Below the pieces are notes generated by a model. That model was not told the DNA's origin and searched no databases. It was given only the letters and a program-made list of their open reading frames with translations. From Rhizobiaceae bacterium (lineage in GTDB: Bacteria; Pseudomonadota; Alphaproteobacteria; Rhizobiales; Rhizobiaceae), in the NCBI GenBank assembly GCA_016793565.1, contig JAEUMA010000284.1, positions 1 through 5,411 of the forward strand: a stretch of 5,411 bases of DNA, given 5' to 3'. Shown here piece after piece: positions 5,220 through 5,411 of this stretch. The stretch's first letter is position 1; every line of letters starts with the position of its first letter. The translations under genes and the position numbers were made by a program.

Positions 5220-5411
5220 AGAAGAAGCTGACAAGGAAAGAGCGCTGCATTCTCGGTTTTCTTGACGCTGATGATGGCGGAGAAACCGCCGCAAACATCG
5301 GAGAAATCCTTGCGCCGAACAACCAGCAGCACGGGCGCAGGGAATGGGCACACCAAGCAATTCGGGAACTGGATAGGCTTGGCTATGTCGTCGCCTTCGG
5401 CATCGCCATCT
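5216..5411 (+). CDS. Hypothetical protein, possible winged-helix fold, cut off by the window edge
   Basis: Sixty-five codons are open from ATG at 5216 to the right edge with no stop, translated by hand. The N-terminus is basic (MKKKLTRKERCILGFLDADD), followed by ETAANIGEILAPN and then WAHQAIRELDRLGYVVAFG. The arrangement of a first helix, a helix-turn-helix-like pair and L-x-x-L-G-Y-V leading into a strand resembles winged-helix DNA-binding domains, so a small regulator is possible. This is pattern-level inference only. It overlaps the preceding gene by ATGA and has a strong AGGAGG. Positions 5221-5280 are about 52% G+C, in keeping with foreign origin. Confidence 0.7.
   Translation, partial: MKKKLTRKERCILGFLDADDGGETAANIGEILAPNNQQHGRREWAHQAIRELDRLGYVVAFGIAI

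Noticed and set aside
4820..5367. Ten-base direct repeat CAATTCGGGA at 4820-4829 and 5358-5367 as a possible att pair
   Set aside because: Too short to stand out from chance, and the second copy lies within an open coding frame.

Overview
The window looks like chromosome from a high-G+C alphaproteobacterium, most likely of the order Rhizobiales (Mesorhizobium/Phyllobacteriaceae-like). The evidence is the strong G/C bias at third codon positions, a cobQ gene of the aerobic cobalamin type, a branched-chain acyl-CoA dehydrogenase next to 3-hydroxyisobutyrate dehydrogenase, and a 12-bp-arm intergenic palindrome of a style seen in rhizobial genomes. Genus cannot be fixed from sequence reading alone.

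Layout. Positions 1-1791 (minus strand) hold two overlapping genes. A cupin of the DMSP lyase / lyase-like superfamily is followed, through a TGATG stop/start overlap, by cobQ (cobyric acid synthase), which runs off the left edge. An 84-base divergent intergenic region (1792-1875) with an imperfect inverted repeat separates them from a plus-strand pair: an isobutyryl-CoA dehydrogenase-type acyl-CoA dehydrogenase (1876-3054) and 3-hydroxyisobutyrate dehydrogenase mmsB (3105-3989). A largely noncoding stretch (3990-4273) carries the palindrome. Then come, on the minus strand, a small Ala-rich phasin-like protein (4274-4645) and, directly upstream of it, the broken C-terminal remnant of a carboxymuconolactone decarboxylase/AhpD-like gene (4661-4918). 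From about 4820 to the right edge the sequence becomes visibly less G+C-rich and holds two small, tightly packed plus-strand genes of phage or genomic-island style (4938-5219 and 5216-5411+), the second a possible winged-helix protein.

How the genes may work together. The acyl-CoA dehydrogenase and mmsB are two steps of valine (isobutyryl-CoA) catabolism; the hydratase and hydrolase steps between them are not in the window. Valine breakdown, and acrylate released by a true DMSP lyase, can both lead to propionyl-CoA, whose methylmalonyl-CoA mutase route needs adenosylcobalamin. The lyase-like cupin coupled to cobQ and divergent from valine genes therefore has a possible metabolic logic. This is inference: many soil members of the cupin family are not proven DMSP lyases. 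The right end looks like the edge of an inserted element that may have truncated the AhpD-like gene.
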